Assembly: GCA_030430205.1 (NCBI GenBank)
Contig: JAUIGE010000052.1
Coordinates: forward strand, 1 to 37,156
Reading direction: 5' to 3'
DNA length: 37,156 nucleotides
From: Bacteroidia bacterium
Lineage (GTDB): Bacteria; Bacteroidota; Bacteroidia; J057
The notes beneath the pieces were generated by a model. The model worked only from the letters and a program-made list of their open reading frames with translations. It was not told the origin of the DNA and ran no database searches. A program made the position numbers and the translations under genes. Positions 1-7,162 of this stretch are shown here, piece by piece (the stretch's first letter is position 1; every line of letters starts with the position of its first letter).

Positions 1-71
1 AGCGCATCTCAGTTTCTCGCTGCCATCAGCCGACACAGCGCATCACACCACCCAAAATACCTCGGGCTTGG

Positions 72-560
72 ATGCTATCCGACAGGCTGCTAGAGGCAAA
101 GTGTGTGATATTCATTTTATCCCAAAACCTCAAACAAGAAGATACCTTGTTCCGTTGGCGCTTTTTTGGGAAAAAGGTTCCTGCTCCACATATTCAACTG
201 ACGAATTCTTTCATTTTGCCTCCTCAAAATGGAACGCCTGTGATCTGTAATCGGGATAAGCTTATGCTTTCTGTACAAGCAGATAGCCTGCTTGAAAAGG
301 CAGGATTCTCCTTTCGGATTGATGAGGTTACTTTTATTTCATCCTATGGGCTTTGTTGTTTTACTGTGATTTTCAGATTGGATCATATCCAGGGGCAGCC
401 TTTCTCCCTTCAAAAAAATTCTCGTTTCGGTGATTCACACCTGGCAAAAGTTTACCTGGAAGCAAGCAAAATCACCTTGATTTGCCCGGATGGCTCTGAA
501 AGAGATATAAATATGTATGAAAGAGAGAATTGTATTCCCCTGTATTTTGCAGCCAATTAA
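72..560 (+). CDS. Unrecognised protein, possibly 5'-truncated by the window edge
   Basis: I do not recognise this protein. The reading frame is open without a stop back to base 3, so the gene may begin outside the window; the ATG at 72 is the first start inside it and gives 162 residues. Another frame closes with a stop at about 91-93, so a preceding gene could overlap this start. The translated protein is soluble, with beta-rich stretches (residues 50-150, for example FSFRIDEVTFISS) and no membrane segment. It ends 12 bases before the next gene on the same strand, so the two are probably cotranscribed. The sequence around DKLMLSVQAD and FRIDEVTF faintly recalls the C-terminal domains of the gliding-motility protein GldM, but this is only an impression. 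The start is uncertain. Confidence 0.55.
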   Translation: MLSDRLLEAKCVIFILSQNLKQEDTLFRWRFFGKKVPAPHIQLTNSFILPPQNGTPVICNRDKLMLSVQADSLLEKAGFSFRIDEVTFISSYGLCCFTVIFRLDHIQGQPFSLQKNSRFGDSHLAKVYLEASKITLICPDGSERDINMYERENCIPLYFAAN

Positions 561-572
561 TTGATAATCAAG

Positions 573-1319
573 ATGAAAGCATTCGCTCTCTTATGGCTTT
601 ACTGCCTCACTTCCTGCTATACAGGCATGGCCTTCAGCTACCGATATGAAAGACAGGGATACCACATCCATGTACAGAGCGACTTTGACATGGAAGATGT
701 AAAATGTTTTTACCGGGAGCTTCAACTTCCTGTATTCATTGAGATTCAGAAAAACAAGCAAGCCCAAAAAGTGGTATTTCATGTGGAAGGAGGAAAAGCG
801 CTACCACATCCTCAAAAAGAAGGTTTTTGGCTTCTGACCGCAGATGGCAGCCAATTGACATTGAATATAGGGCTGATGGATGGAGGGAAAGAATTGATCT
901 TATTGAAAAGGCATTTTTCGGTAAACCAGCTTCCGCCGCCTCGATTGCATTGGGAAATAAACGGCAGGAAAGTAGAAGATCATACTCAGGCAATCTCCAT
1001 TCCTCATACTTCGCGGGTAGATTTGGTTATCGAAGTTGATCCTGATTTTCAGAAACGCTTTCCCAAAGAGGCCCGCTATCTGGCCAGCAAAGTAAATGTT
1101 TACACCCAAAGCGGGCTGGGAAGTTCCAAAGAGCCGCAAACCTACCAATCTGAAAAGGCCAACTCTCTTTCGATAAGTCTTAGGTCAGCAAAAAATTCCG
1201 GCACCAAAATATGGATCGAAAAAGGAAGGCTTTACCGCCTTAATGCGTACAATAAAGCCTCCAATGCTCCCTATTCTGATCACATTTGGCCACCGCCTTT
1301 GGTGCTTGTCATCCGATAA
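573..1319 (+). CDS. Unrecognised exported protein, weakly GldM-C-like
   Basis: A 248-residue protein with an N-terminal hydrophobic signal (residues 1-20). LTSC at about residues 12-15 could be a lipobox, although the only early positive charge is Lys2. I chose the ATG at 573 over an in-frame TTG 12 bases upstream because it places the signal at the N-terminus. The segment around residues 160-190 (RFPKEARYLASKVNVYT) resembles the FP-x-DARY motif of GldM C-terminal domains, proteins of the type IX secretion/gliding motor. That is a family impression from memory, not an alignment. It follows the previous gene by 12 bases and ends shortly before the next one, so all three may form one transcript. 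No catalytic motif is visible. Confidence 0.6.
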   Translation: MKAFALLWLYCLTSCYTGMAFSYRYERQGYHIHVQSDFDMEDVKCFYRELQLPVFIEIQKNKQAQKVVFHVEGGKALPHPQKEGFWLLTADGSQLTLNIGLMDGGKELILLKRHFSVNQLPPPRLHWEINGRKVEDHTQAISIPHTSRVDLVIEVDPDFQKRFPKEARYLASKVNVYTQSGLGSSKEPQTYQSEKANSLSISLRSAKNSGTKIWIEKGRLYRLNAYNKASNAPYSDHIWPPPLVLVIR

Positions 1320-1340
1320 ATTAACTTGCCGGAAAAAAGT

Positions 1341-2198
1341 ATGAAGACTTTTGTGGTAGGTGGGGTTCCCGAGCATTTCAACTTGCCCTGGCACCTTGCT
1401 ATCGAGCAAGGATTATTTGAAAAAGCAGGGCTTAAAGTCCAATACAAGGACTTTCCTGGAGGCACAGGCGCGCTCTCGCGCGCCCTTCAAAGCGGTGAAC
1501 TGGACCTGGCGGTCGTTCTGACCGAAGGTATCGCTGCCAGCATCCTCAACGGCAACCCTGCCCGTATCATCAAAACCTATGTACAGACGCCCCTCATCTG
1601 GGGCGTACACGTAGCTGCCGATAGCGATATCCAATCCGAATCGGATATGCAAGGCCGCTCCTACGCCATCAGTCGCTTTGGCTCAGGCTCCCATCTGATG
1701 GCCATCGTAGATGCCGATCAGCGCGGCTGGGAAGGTTCCCAGCTGGAGTTTGTGAAGGTGGGCAATCTCGAAGGCGCCCGAAAGGCGCTCGCGGCGGGAG
1801 AAGCAGAGCTTTTTATGTGGGAAAAATTCATGACCAAGCCCCTGGTCGATGGAGGGGAATTTCGCAGGGTTGCGGAAGTACGCACGCCCTGGCCGTGCTT
1901 TATGATAGCAGCATCTGAAGAGGTTTTGGCTCAATACCCCGAAGAAATAAAAGCGATTTTGGCACAAATCAACCAAAGCTGCGAGCTGCTTATGAAGGAG
2001 CCCGAAAAAGAAAAAATGATCGCTTCGCGATACGGATTGAAGGAAAAAGATGTGGAAGCCTGGCTTTCACAGACGAGTTGGAATACGGACGTAAACCTCC
2101 CAACGCATGCGTTGAACAGGGTCGTCAAAGTCCTGCGGTCGCTGGAGCTGATTCCCGGCGATAGCCGGGGGGCGGGGAAGCTGATCTGGCTAAAATAA
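1341..2198 (+). CDS. Periplasmic-binding-protein-fold protein without signal peptide (Ca3427-like)
   Basis: A 285-residue type 2 periplasmic-binding-protein fold of the NMT1/THI5/SsuA superfamily. The N-terminal lobe starts directly with the first strand (FVVGGVPEHFNLPWHLAIEQGLFEKAGL), followed by the ligand-site Gly-rich segment FPGGTGALSRAL, the LDLAVVLTEG strand and the hinge-like YAISRFGSGSHLMA. There is no signal peptide or lipobox, so the protein should stay in the cytoplasm. The same is true of the Candida albicans Ca3427 subgroup, which it resembles. The ATG at 1341 is preferred to a TTG five codons upstream. No transporter permease or ATPase is adjacent, so a role as a soluble binding protein or thiamin-precursor-like enzyme is more likely than uptake. 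The ligand is unknown. Confidence 0.8.
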   Translation: MKTFVVGGVPEHFNLPWHLAIEQGLFEKAGLKVQYKDFPGGTGALSRALQSGELDLAVVLTEGIAASILNGNPARIIKTYVQTPLIWGVHVAADSDIQSESDMQGRSYAISRFGSGSHLMAIVDADQRGWEGSQLEFVKVGNLEGARKALAAGEAELFMWEKFMTKPLVDGGEFRRVAEVRTPWPCFMIAASEEVLAQYPEEIKAILAQINQSCELLMKEPEKEKMIASRYGLKEKDVEAWLSQTSWNTDVNLPTHALNRVVKVLRSLELIPGDSRGAGKLIWLK

Positions 2199-2201
2199 AA
2201 G

Positions 2202-2236
2202 AGGCAAATCCAACGCCTGACTCGCTGAATTTGCCT
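2202..2236. terminator. Possible weak terminator between convergent genes
   Basis: The arms AGGCAAAT (2202-2209) and ATTTGCCT (2229-2236) are perfect 8-bp complements, directly after the plus-strand stop and before the end of the convergent hpf. The 19-base loop and the lack of an immediate T tract make it weak. Confidence 0.3.
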
Positions 2237-2283
2237 GATTCTCAAAAAGTTGAGTTTGTCTTTACTTTTTTCTTGAGTGTTCC

Positions 2284-2583
2284 TTAATGTGTTCTTAGTT
2301 TTTCTTTAAATGATTTGAGTTGCACCTTTATTTTATCTACTGTCAGATCTGTCGCTGCTTCAAAAGTACTGGCCTGGGTTTTTGCGATAAAAGTCTCTCC
2401 CGGTACATGTATTTTAATCTCTACCTCTTTGTTATCGTTTGTGGCTGGTTTAGTCACTTTGAGGTAAGCCTGACCATCGATAATGTGATTAAAGAAATGA
2501 TCCAGCTTATCACATTTTTTTTGAAGATAATCCAATAGCTTTTGATCCGCGTCAAAGTGAATTGATTGAATGTCCAATTTCAT
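2284..2583 (-). CDS. hpf: Ribosome hibernation-promoting factor (HPF/RaiA family)
   Basis: A 99-residue short-form hibernation factor, which binds the decoding centre of the 30S subunit and inactivates ribosomes in stationary phase. The protein starts with the family's first strand (MKLDIQSIHFDADQKLLDYLQKK). It continues through the alternating strand with acidic and basic patches (EVEIKIHVPGETFIAKTQASTFEAATDLTVDKI) and ends in a Lys-rich helix. It has no C-terminal dimerisation domain, so it is the short type that needs a partner to make 100S dimers, if it makes them at all. It lies 6 bases downstream of xerC, and this xerC-hpf order is common in Bacteroidota. The tRNA/tuf cluster that often follows hpf in this phylum is absent. 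Confidence 0.92.
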   Translation of the reverse strand: MKLDIQSIHFDADQKLLDYLQKKCDKLDHFFNHIIDGQAYLKVTKPATNDNKEVEIKIHVPGETFIAKTQASTFEAATDLTVDKIKVQLKSFKEKLRTH

Positions 2584-2589
2584 ACAACA

Positions 2590-3495
2590 TTAGGCTTTTG
2601 TGGCTCTGGGATGAGCCTGTTTGTGAATATTTTTCAATTTGCTGATACTGTTGTGGGTATAAACTTGTGTAGCCGCCAAGCTGCTATGTCCCAATAGCTC
2701 CTTGATAGCGTTAAGGTCTGCCCCATTATTCAGCAAGTGCGTTGCAAATGTATGCCTCAGCACATGCGGGCTTTTCTGGTGTAAAGAACTAACCATTGTC
2801 AGGTAATGGTTTACCATTTTGTATACGGTATTAGGGGAAAGTGGCTTCGCACTTTTTGTAACAAAGAAGGATGACTTTAGTTCTATTTTTTCTGCTTCTA
2901 GTTTTGCAAGGTAGCCTTCCATGGCTTCCCTGACAGCCTTTCCAAAAGGCAAAATGCGCTCCTTGTTGCCTTTCCCTTTCACCAAAATATTCATTTCATA
3001 CATATCCACATCCTTCCATTGGAGGCCTATAAGCTCTGCTCTCCGCAGGCCGCAGCCATAGAGCACCTCCAGGATGCATTTATCCCGGGCACCTTCCCAG
3101 CTATCGGGAAATACGATTTCCTCAAACAAGCGCTCCGTCTCGCGCTCTTTCAAAAAAGCAGGAAGCTTTTTCTCAAAGGAAGGCAGCTTCAACGCCTTGG
3201 CGGGATTGCTGTCCATAAGCCCCTGGCGCCTGAGCCAGGCAAAATATGTCCGCGAAGCGGAGAGCTTGCGCGCTACCGTCCGGCTTTTCAAGCCCTTTCC
3301 CAACAACTCCCCCATCCAGGCACGCAGCATTCGATGGCTGATCCCAGAGACATCAGAGGACTTAAACAACTGAATACCAAAGCTTTCCCCAAGAAATAGG
3401 CCCAAGCTCCGCAAGTCTCGTTCATACGCTTCCAGGGTATGAGCTGCGTATTGCTTTTCTATTTTGAGATATTGCAGGAACTTTTCTTGAAGCAT
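2590..3495 (-). CDS. xerC: Tyrosine recombinase XerC
   Basis: A 301-residue site-specific tyrosine recombinase that resolves chromosome dimers at dif. The N-terminal SAM-like core-binding domain covers residues 1-100 and the catalytic domain 110-300. All catalytic residues are visible: Arg151 (CGLRRAEL), Lys175 (VKGKGNKER), His244 and Arg247 (HVLRHTFATH), His270 (LLGHSS) and the nucleophile Tyr279 (TQVYTH). Length and motif order match cellular XerC/XerD rather than an integron or phage integrase, and no attachment repeats flank it. It forms a two-gene unit with hpf. XerD-like paralogues cannot be excluded from sequence alone, but the hpf neighbourhood favours XerC. Confidence 0.93.
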   Translation of the reverse strand: MLQEKFLQYLKIEKQYAAHTLEAYERDLRSLGLFLGESFGIQLFKSSDVSGISHRMLRAWMGELLGKGLKSRTVARKLSASRTYFAWLRRQGLMDSNPAKALKLPSFEKKLPAFLKERETERLFEEIVFPDSWEGARDKCILEVLYGCGLRRAELIGLQWKDVDMYEMNILVKGKGNKERILPFGKAVREAMEGYLAKLEAEKIELKSSFFVTKSAKPLSPNTVYKMVNHYLTMVSSLHQKSPHVLRHTFATHLLNNGADLNAIKELLGHSSLAATQVYTHNSISKLKNIHKQAHPRATKA

Positions 3496-3839
3496 GAAGG
3501 AGAGGATATGTGCTATATTTTTGTGTGAATTTAAGTTAGAAAAAATAAAGTCTGGATCAAATCTTTATCAGATTTAGACCGTAAATTGAGGCTTCTCCCC
3601 TACCTGATTCACTATTCCAATATTTATACCCATGGAAAAAGATCATCCTACTAGACATTTTGCCTGGGTAGCCACGCTGAAGAGAAGATTTAGACAGGAT
3701 AAACATGATTTTCAGGATTTACAAGAAAAACTAATGGCATCCTGTTAATCCTGAAAATCCTGTAATCCTGTCAAAAAAGGAGGTATGACAATTTTGTCTG
3801 GCAGTATGAAATAACAAAGCTTGACGCTTTTTTTAGAAA
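3496..3839. other. Intergenic region between xerC and rlaP-like gene
   Basis: A divergent spacer of 344 bases. It holds the palindromic repeat described separately (3693-3772) and a tiny AAAGC/GCTTT hairpin followed by T's (3816-3834). A 38-codon open frame at 3631-3747 overlaps the palindrome and is not convincing as a gene. rpsU, often found upstream of xerC in this phylum, is not here. No clear TAnnTTTG promoter was found for either flanking gene. Confidence 0.6.
3693..3772. repeat. Imperfect long palindrome (AGGATTTTCAGGAT family)
   Basis: The left arm at 3693-3724 (GACAGGAT...GATTTTCAGGATTTAC) is nearly the reverse complement of the right arm at 3741-3772 (CCTGTTAATCCTGAAAATCC...CCTGTC). 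About 26 of 31 positions match, with an 18-base loop. It is built from a short AATCCTG/CAGGATT motif repeated three to four times per arm. From memory, similar CAGGATTTTCAGGATT elements are scattered between genes in many Bacteroidota genomes. As RNA it would form one long stem-loop. Confidence 0.7.
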
Positions 3840-4925
3840 ATGAATCCATTTTTCCTCTGCAACATGAATTTCTCTTTTCTCCAAAATAACCGACGCTTTA
3901 TCCTGCTTGAGGCTATTTCCGGCAGCCGTGCTTACGGCACAGACCTGCCTGAGTCAGACACTGACATCAAAGGTGTTTTCTATTTACCAAAAGAACAGTT
4001 CTTTGGCTTGCAAACAATCGAGCAGCTGGCTGACCCCGGCAATGACCGGGTCTATTATGAGTTGGGGCGTTTTTTTTCCCTTTTAGCAAAAAACAACCCC
4101 AACCTGATCGAATTGCTGGCTACACCAGCAGAAAGTGTGCTGTACAAACACCCCATCATGGAGGCCATCAAGCCGGAAATGTTTCTGTCAAAACTGTGTT
4201 TTCAAAGCTTCGCAGGCTATGCGAGGACTCAGATTCAAAAGGCCCGCGGCCTCAATAAAAAAATTCTTAATCCCATGGATAAAGAGCGGAAATCTATTTT
4301 AGACTTCTGCTATGTTACTGAAAATCAGGGAGCTGTAAAGCTTATCTCCTGGCTTGACAGAAAAAATTTTTCTCAAAAGCAATGTGGACTCGTGCGCATA
4401 GATCACATGCGGGACCTGTATGCTTTATTTTATGATCCATCAGGAGACATGGGATTTAGCGGAATTCAGCAAAGCGAGGATGCCAACGAGGTGGCATTGA
4501 GTTCTGTGCCAAAGGAGGCCCAGCTTGTGGCCTATCTCCACTTCAACCGGGATGGTTACTCGGTCTACTGCCGCGAGTACCGCGAATATTGGGAGTGGGT
4601 GTCAAGCCGCAACGATGCGCGCTACCAAAATACGCTGAATCACGGCAAGCGCTATGACGCCAAAAACATGATGCACACCTTTAGGCTCCTGGACATGGCC
4701 GAAGAAATCGGCCGCGAAGGCATCGTCCATGTCCGCCGTCCCAATCGGGACGAGCTGCTGGCGATTCGCCGTGGCGAATATGAATATGAAGCTTTGCTTC
4801 AGGAAGCAGAAAAAAAGCTCGCTCGTATCGAGCGGGTCTATGCGGCAAGCAGCTTGCCGGTGGAGCCGGATGTGGCAGCGATTGAATCGCTGCTCGTGGA
4901 GATGCGGGAGCAGCTCTATGGGTGA
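3840..4925 (+). CDS. RlaP-type DNA polymerase beta superfamily nucleotidyltransferase
   Basis: A 361-residue predicted nucleotidyltransferase of the PF10127 (RlaP) group. The Pol-beta core motif is clear: Gly28-Ser29-Arg30 (ISGSRAYGTDLPESDTDIKGVF), with metal-binding Asp40 and Asp42 in the D-x-D pair. It continues with FYLPKEQFFGL and an alpha-helical C-terminal half containing HTFRLLDMAEEI and RRPNRDELLAIRRGE, conserved in this family. Related proteins are associated with RNA-repair loci, but no RNA ligase or phosphatase is adjacent here, so the substrate is unknown. A second ATG eight codons in (3864) is an equally plausible start. The next gene on the strand is a toxin-antitoxin pair. Confidence 0.85.
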   Translation: MNPFFLCNMNFSFLQNNRRFILLEAISGSRAYGTDLPESDTDIKGVFYLPKEQFFGLQTIEQLADPGNDRVYYELGRFFSLLAKNNPNLIELLATPAESVLYKHPIMEAIKPEMFLSKLCFQSFAGYARTQIQKARGLNKKILNPMDKERKSILDFCYVTENQGAVKLISWLDRKNFSQKQCGLVRIDHMRDLYALFYDPSGDMGFSGIQQSEDANEVALSSVPKEAQLVAYLHFNRDGYSVYCREYREYWEWVSSRNDARYQNTLNHGKRYDAKNMMHTFRLLDMAEEIGREGIVHVRRPNRDELLAIRRGEYEYEALLQEAEKKLARIERVYAASSLPVEPDVAAIESLLVEMREQLYG

Positions 4926-4988
4926 TGAAATGCACCTTTTGTCTAAAAGTCGTATATTGAGGTATAAAATTCAGCTAAAAGAAATGCC

Positions 4989-5234
4989 ATGCATGAAGCT
5001 ATAAATCTTGAAAATCTAATAAGTAAGGTAATAAAAGGCTTGCCTCAAGAACGCCTTGTAGAAATTGCTGAATACATTTTCTTTATCCGAAAAAAGGCTT
5101 TTCAGCCTGATGTTTTTCAACAAGAAATGGAAACAGAATTACTTAATGAAGAACTTCATCTTAAATCTCAAGCCGAAGTGATGCATCTTGAAGAAGAATT
5201 TGCTGATTATAAAAACCTTTACCCAAAAGAATGA
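4989..5234 (+). CDS. Antitoxin of a PIN-domain toxin-antitoxin pair
   Basis: An 81-residue, acidic, mostly helical protein. The N-terminal part (residues 8-40, LENLISKVIKGLPQERLVEIAEYIFFIRKK) resembles DUF2281-like antitoxins, in which a short helical segment precedes a toxin-binding C-terminus. The C-terminus is rich in Glu (residues 45-75) and probably wraps the toxin. Its stop codon overlaps the start of the PIN gene (ATGA at 5231-5234), the usual antitoxin-first, translationally coupled arrangement. No standard AbrB, RHH or Phd motif is obvious, so the DNA-binding class is unknown and the assignment leans on the neighbour. Confidence 0.7.
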   Translation: MHEAINLENLISKVIKGLPQERLVEIAEYIFFIRKKAFQPDVFQQEMETELLNEELHLKSQAEVMHLEEEFADYKNLYPKE

Positions 5235-5638
5235 AGAAATTTGTGGCAGACACCATGGCCCTGATACTTCATCTAGAGAAACGAAAAATGCCTGAAATAG
5301 CTAAGGCTTTGTTTCGTGAGGCTGATGCGGGGAAGGTTGAGATTCTTGTTCCCGCAATGGTTCTTGCGGAGATTGGATATTTATCAGAAAAGGGAAGAAT
5401 TGAATTGAAAATTGAACAAGTTGAGAGTTATTTCAACACCCATAATTCCTTTCAGCTGTATCCATTAAATATGAAAGTGGTAGAAGCTTCCTTTGAAATT
5501 GATGATATTCATGAATTACATGACAGGCTCATCGCTGGAACAGCCAAACTACTTGGAGTTGAAATAATTACTAACGACCCTGTCATTTCAAACTCAAAGT
5601 TTGTTCATGCAATTTGGAAACATGAACCCAACCTATAA
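5231..5638 (+). CDS. PIN-domain ribonuclease toxin (VapC-like)
   Basis: A 135-residue PIN-domain protein, expected to be a Mg-dependent endoribonuclease that cuts structured RNA such as tRNA or rRNA. The four acidic metal ligands can be placed: Asp7 (FVADTMALILHL), Glu47 (VLAEIGYL), Asp98 (HELHDRLIAGTA) and Asp116 (TNDPVI). Its ATG overlaps the antitoxin stop by four bases, indicating coupled translation. The length is typical for VapC. It is intact, so the module is probably active, possibly acting in stress response or in maintaining the locus. The RNA target cannot be predicted. Confidence 0.85.
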   Translation: MKKFVADTMALILHLEKRKMPEIAKALFREADAGKVEILVPAMVLAEIGYLSEKGRIELKIEQVESYFNTHNSFQLYPLNMKVVEASFEIDDIHELHDRLIAGTAKLLGVEIITNDPVISNSKFVHAIWKHEPNL

Positions 5639-5757
5639 TTCGAGCTTCTCCAACAGTATCCGCTTCCCTTTGGGATTTTCAGTAGTAAACTCCAACATAA
5701 TGTATCGGCTTTCAGTATCCTGCCCTACTTCTTCTCAAAAGTTCGTATTTTTCGACA

Positions 5758-6447
5758 ATGAAAAGAATCTCTTCTTCCCTGTACCAAATTTCCCTTGGCA
5801 CTGTCAACGTATTTCTGATTGAAGGAAAGGACCTCACACTTGTCGATACAGGTACAAAGGGCAGCGAAGCCCGGATTTTCAAGGCCATGCAAAAAGGGGG
5901 CAAAGACCCCCAGGATATCAAAAGGATCATCCTTACACATTCCCATCCCGATCATGCGGGTTGCGCCGCATCCCTTTCCGGTCAATTGAACGCCCCCCTC
6001 TATGCGCATCAGGAGGATGCTTTACTCGTGGAGCAAGGCATCGCTGGCAGGCTTCAGAACCAGGTATCACCTGGTCTTTTCCATAAATTTGTTTTTAGCT
6101 TTTTTATCAAAAAAGCCCCCCTTGAAATCAGCCCGGCAAGCGTGCATGAAAGGCTCGCCGATGGCGATACCATTCCCCTGGCAGGTGGCCTGGAAGTCAT
6201 CCATACACCCGGCCATAGCGCCGGACATATTGCGCTTTTGCTAAAAGATGAAGGAGTGCTGATCGCAGGTGACATCTGCGCCAAGCTGATCGGTCTGGGC
6301 CTCAGTACGGTCTATGAAGACCGTGAGTTAGGGATACAAAGTATCCTCAAAGCAGCCAATTACGATTTTGACAAGGCCGTTTTCGGCCATGGTAGCCCGC
6401 TGATGCAATCAGCGAACAGAAAGATAAAGGAAAAATTCAGCTCATAA
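5758..6447 (+). CDS. Metallo-beta-lactamase-fold hydrolase
   Basis: A 229-residue MBL-fold metalloenzyme. The zinc motif HxHxDH is at His61, His63, Asp65 and His66 (LTHSHPDHAG). Further ligands are the His in TPGHSAGH (about residues 151-155), the Asp in IAGDICAK and the His in FGHGSP. The fold is complete, with no extra domain and no signal peptide, so it acts in the cytoplasm. The family includes glyoxalase II-like thioesterases, lactonases and others; nothing here fixes the substrate. The stop codon is followed immediately by the first CCCRAAA heptamer array, and the convergent gene ends 69 bases away. Confidence 0.88.
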   Translation: MKRISSSLYQISLGTVNVFLIEGKDLTLVDTGTKGSEARIFKAMQKGGKDPQDIKRIILTHSHPDHAGCAASLSGQLNAPLYAHQEDALLVEQGIAGRLQNQVSPGLFHKFVFSFFIKKAPLEISPASVHERLADGDTIPLAGGLEVIHTPGHSAGHIALLLKDEGVLIAGDICAKLIGLGLSTVYEDRELGIQSILKAANYDFDKAVFGHGSPLMQSANRKIKEKFSS

Positions 6448-6510
6448 CCCGAAACCCAAAACCCGAAACCCGAAACCCGAAACCCAAAACCCGAAACCCA
6501 AAACCCAAAA
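6448..6510 (+). repeat. CCCRAAA heptamer array 1 (nine units)
   Basis: Exactly nine tandem heptamers, each CCCGAAA or CCCAAAA, in the order G A G G G A G A A. The first unit begins on the base after the TAA stop of the MBL-fold gene. No unit is interrupted. Read as RNA it is pyrimidine/purine-alternating and cannot form a strong hairpin by itself. Confidence 0.95.
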
Positions 6511-6516
6511 CTTCCC

Positions 6517-7035
6517 CTACTTCCCCCTATGCAGCAAAATATTGCTCGCCCATGCCCCAATCATAGCGGCAAATGATACCCAAAAACCATAGGATACCAG
6601 CCTGAAAAAGCTGAACTTTTGGTGGATGATGATCATGCCTTGCGTGCCATACCACAGGAAAAAGATAGAAAGCAGCATATACACCCAGGCAAAGTCTCTG
6701 CCTCGTTTATAGAAGCCGCCTTGCAGGCCTTTTTTAAAATGGCTGATATGGAATACCAGAAACATGATAGGCCCCAGGATGATAAACCAGACACAAAGTG
6801 CCTGCACCATAGAGTAGGCGCTTTCAGCACCCGTAAGCTGCCCCCAGAAGGTATCGAAAAACTTCGATGCGCCTCCATGCTGGGAAATGCCTATTTTATC
6901 CAGCAAGGCATAGAAGTAGGTCAGGCCACTCAGATACAGTTTTTGCCCTGCAAGGGGTGAGCGCATCCAGGGTAGAAAAAAGGCAATGATGCCTGCAAGG
7001 CCAGAAAGGGTGAGGAGTATGCGGGATAGTTTCAT
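6517..7035 (-). CDS. Unrecognised four-helix membrane protein
   Basis: A 172-residue integral membrane protein of unknown function. Hydrophobic segments lie at about residues 5-24 (LLTLSGLAGIIAFFLPWM), 75-100 (VQALCVWFIILGPIMFLVFHI), 110-130 (FAWVYMLLSIFFLWYG) and 145-168 (LVSYGFWVSFAAMIGAWASNI). A short loop with KKGLQGGFYKRGRDF is positively charged and probably cytoplasmic. I chose MKLSRILL at 7035; the frame stays open about 34 codons upstream, but that extension is AT-rich and overlaps the promoter of the divergent gene. It converges on the MBL-fold gene across heptamer array 1. Confidence 0.7.
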   Translation of the reverse strand: MKLSRILLTLSGLAGIIAFFLPWMRSPLAGQKLYLSGLTYFYALLDKIGISQHGGASKFFDTFWGQLTGAESAYSMVQALCVWFIILGPIMFLVFHISHFKKGLQGGFYKRGRDFAWVYMLLSIFFLWYGTQGMIIIHQKFSFFRLVSYGFWVSFAAMIGAWASNILLHRGK

Positions 7036-7086
7036 AGAAGCGAAGATAAATACGATTTTCGTTTTTTGCGCAGCAAGTAGTAATTT

Positions 7087-7117
7087 TTGAATAAAAATAA
7101 TATTTTTAGTATTTTTG
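7087..7117 (+). promoter_or_regulatory. Bacteroidota-type promoter of the SRPBCC gene
   Basis: TTG at 7087-7089 as the -33 element and TATTTTTG (TAnnTTTG) at 7110-7117 as the -7 element, with 20 bases between them. This fits the Bacteroidota primary sigma factor consensus. It would start transcription near 7125, about 40 bases before the ATG at 7163. Confidence 0.65.
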
Positions 7118-7162
7118 ACAAATTTAATTGCACACATTCACATTCAACCAATCATATTTACA

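Noticed and set aside
68-250. A 60-residue open frame at the left edge
   Set aside because: It overlaps the better frame at 72-560 and gives a short, unconvincing protein, although a gene ending near the window edge cannot be excluded.
3631-3747. A 38-codon plus-strand open frame overlapping the palindrome
   Set aside because: Repeat-derived and without any sign of translation.
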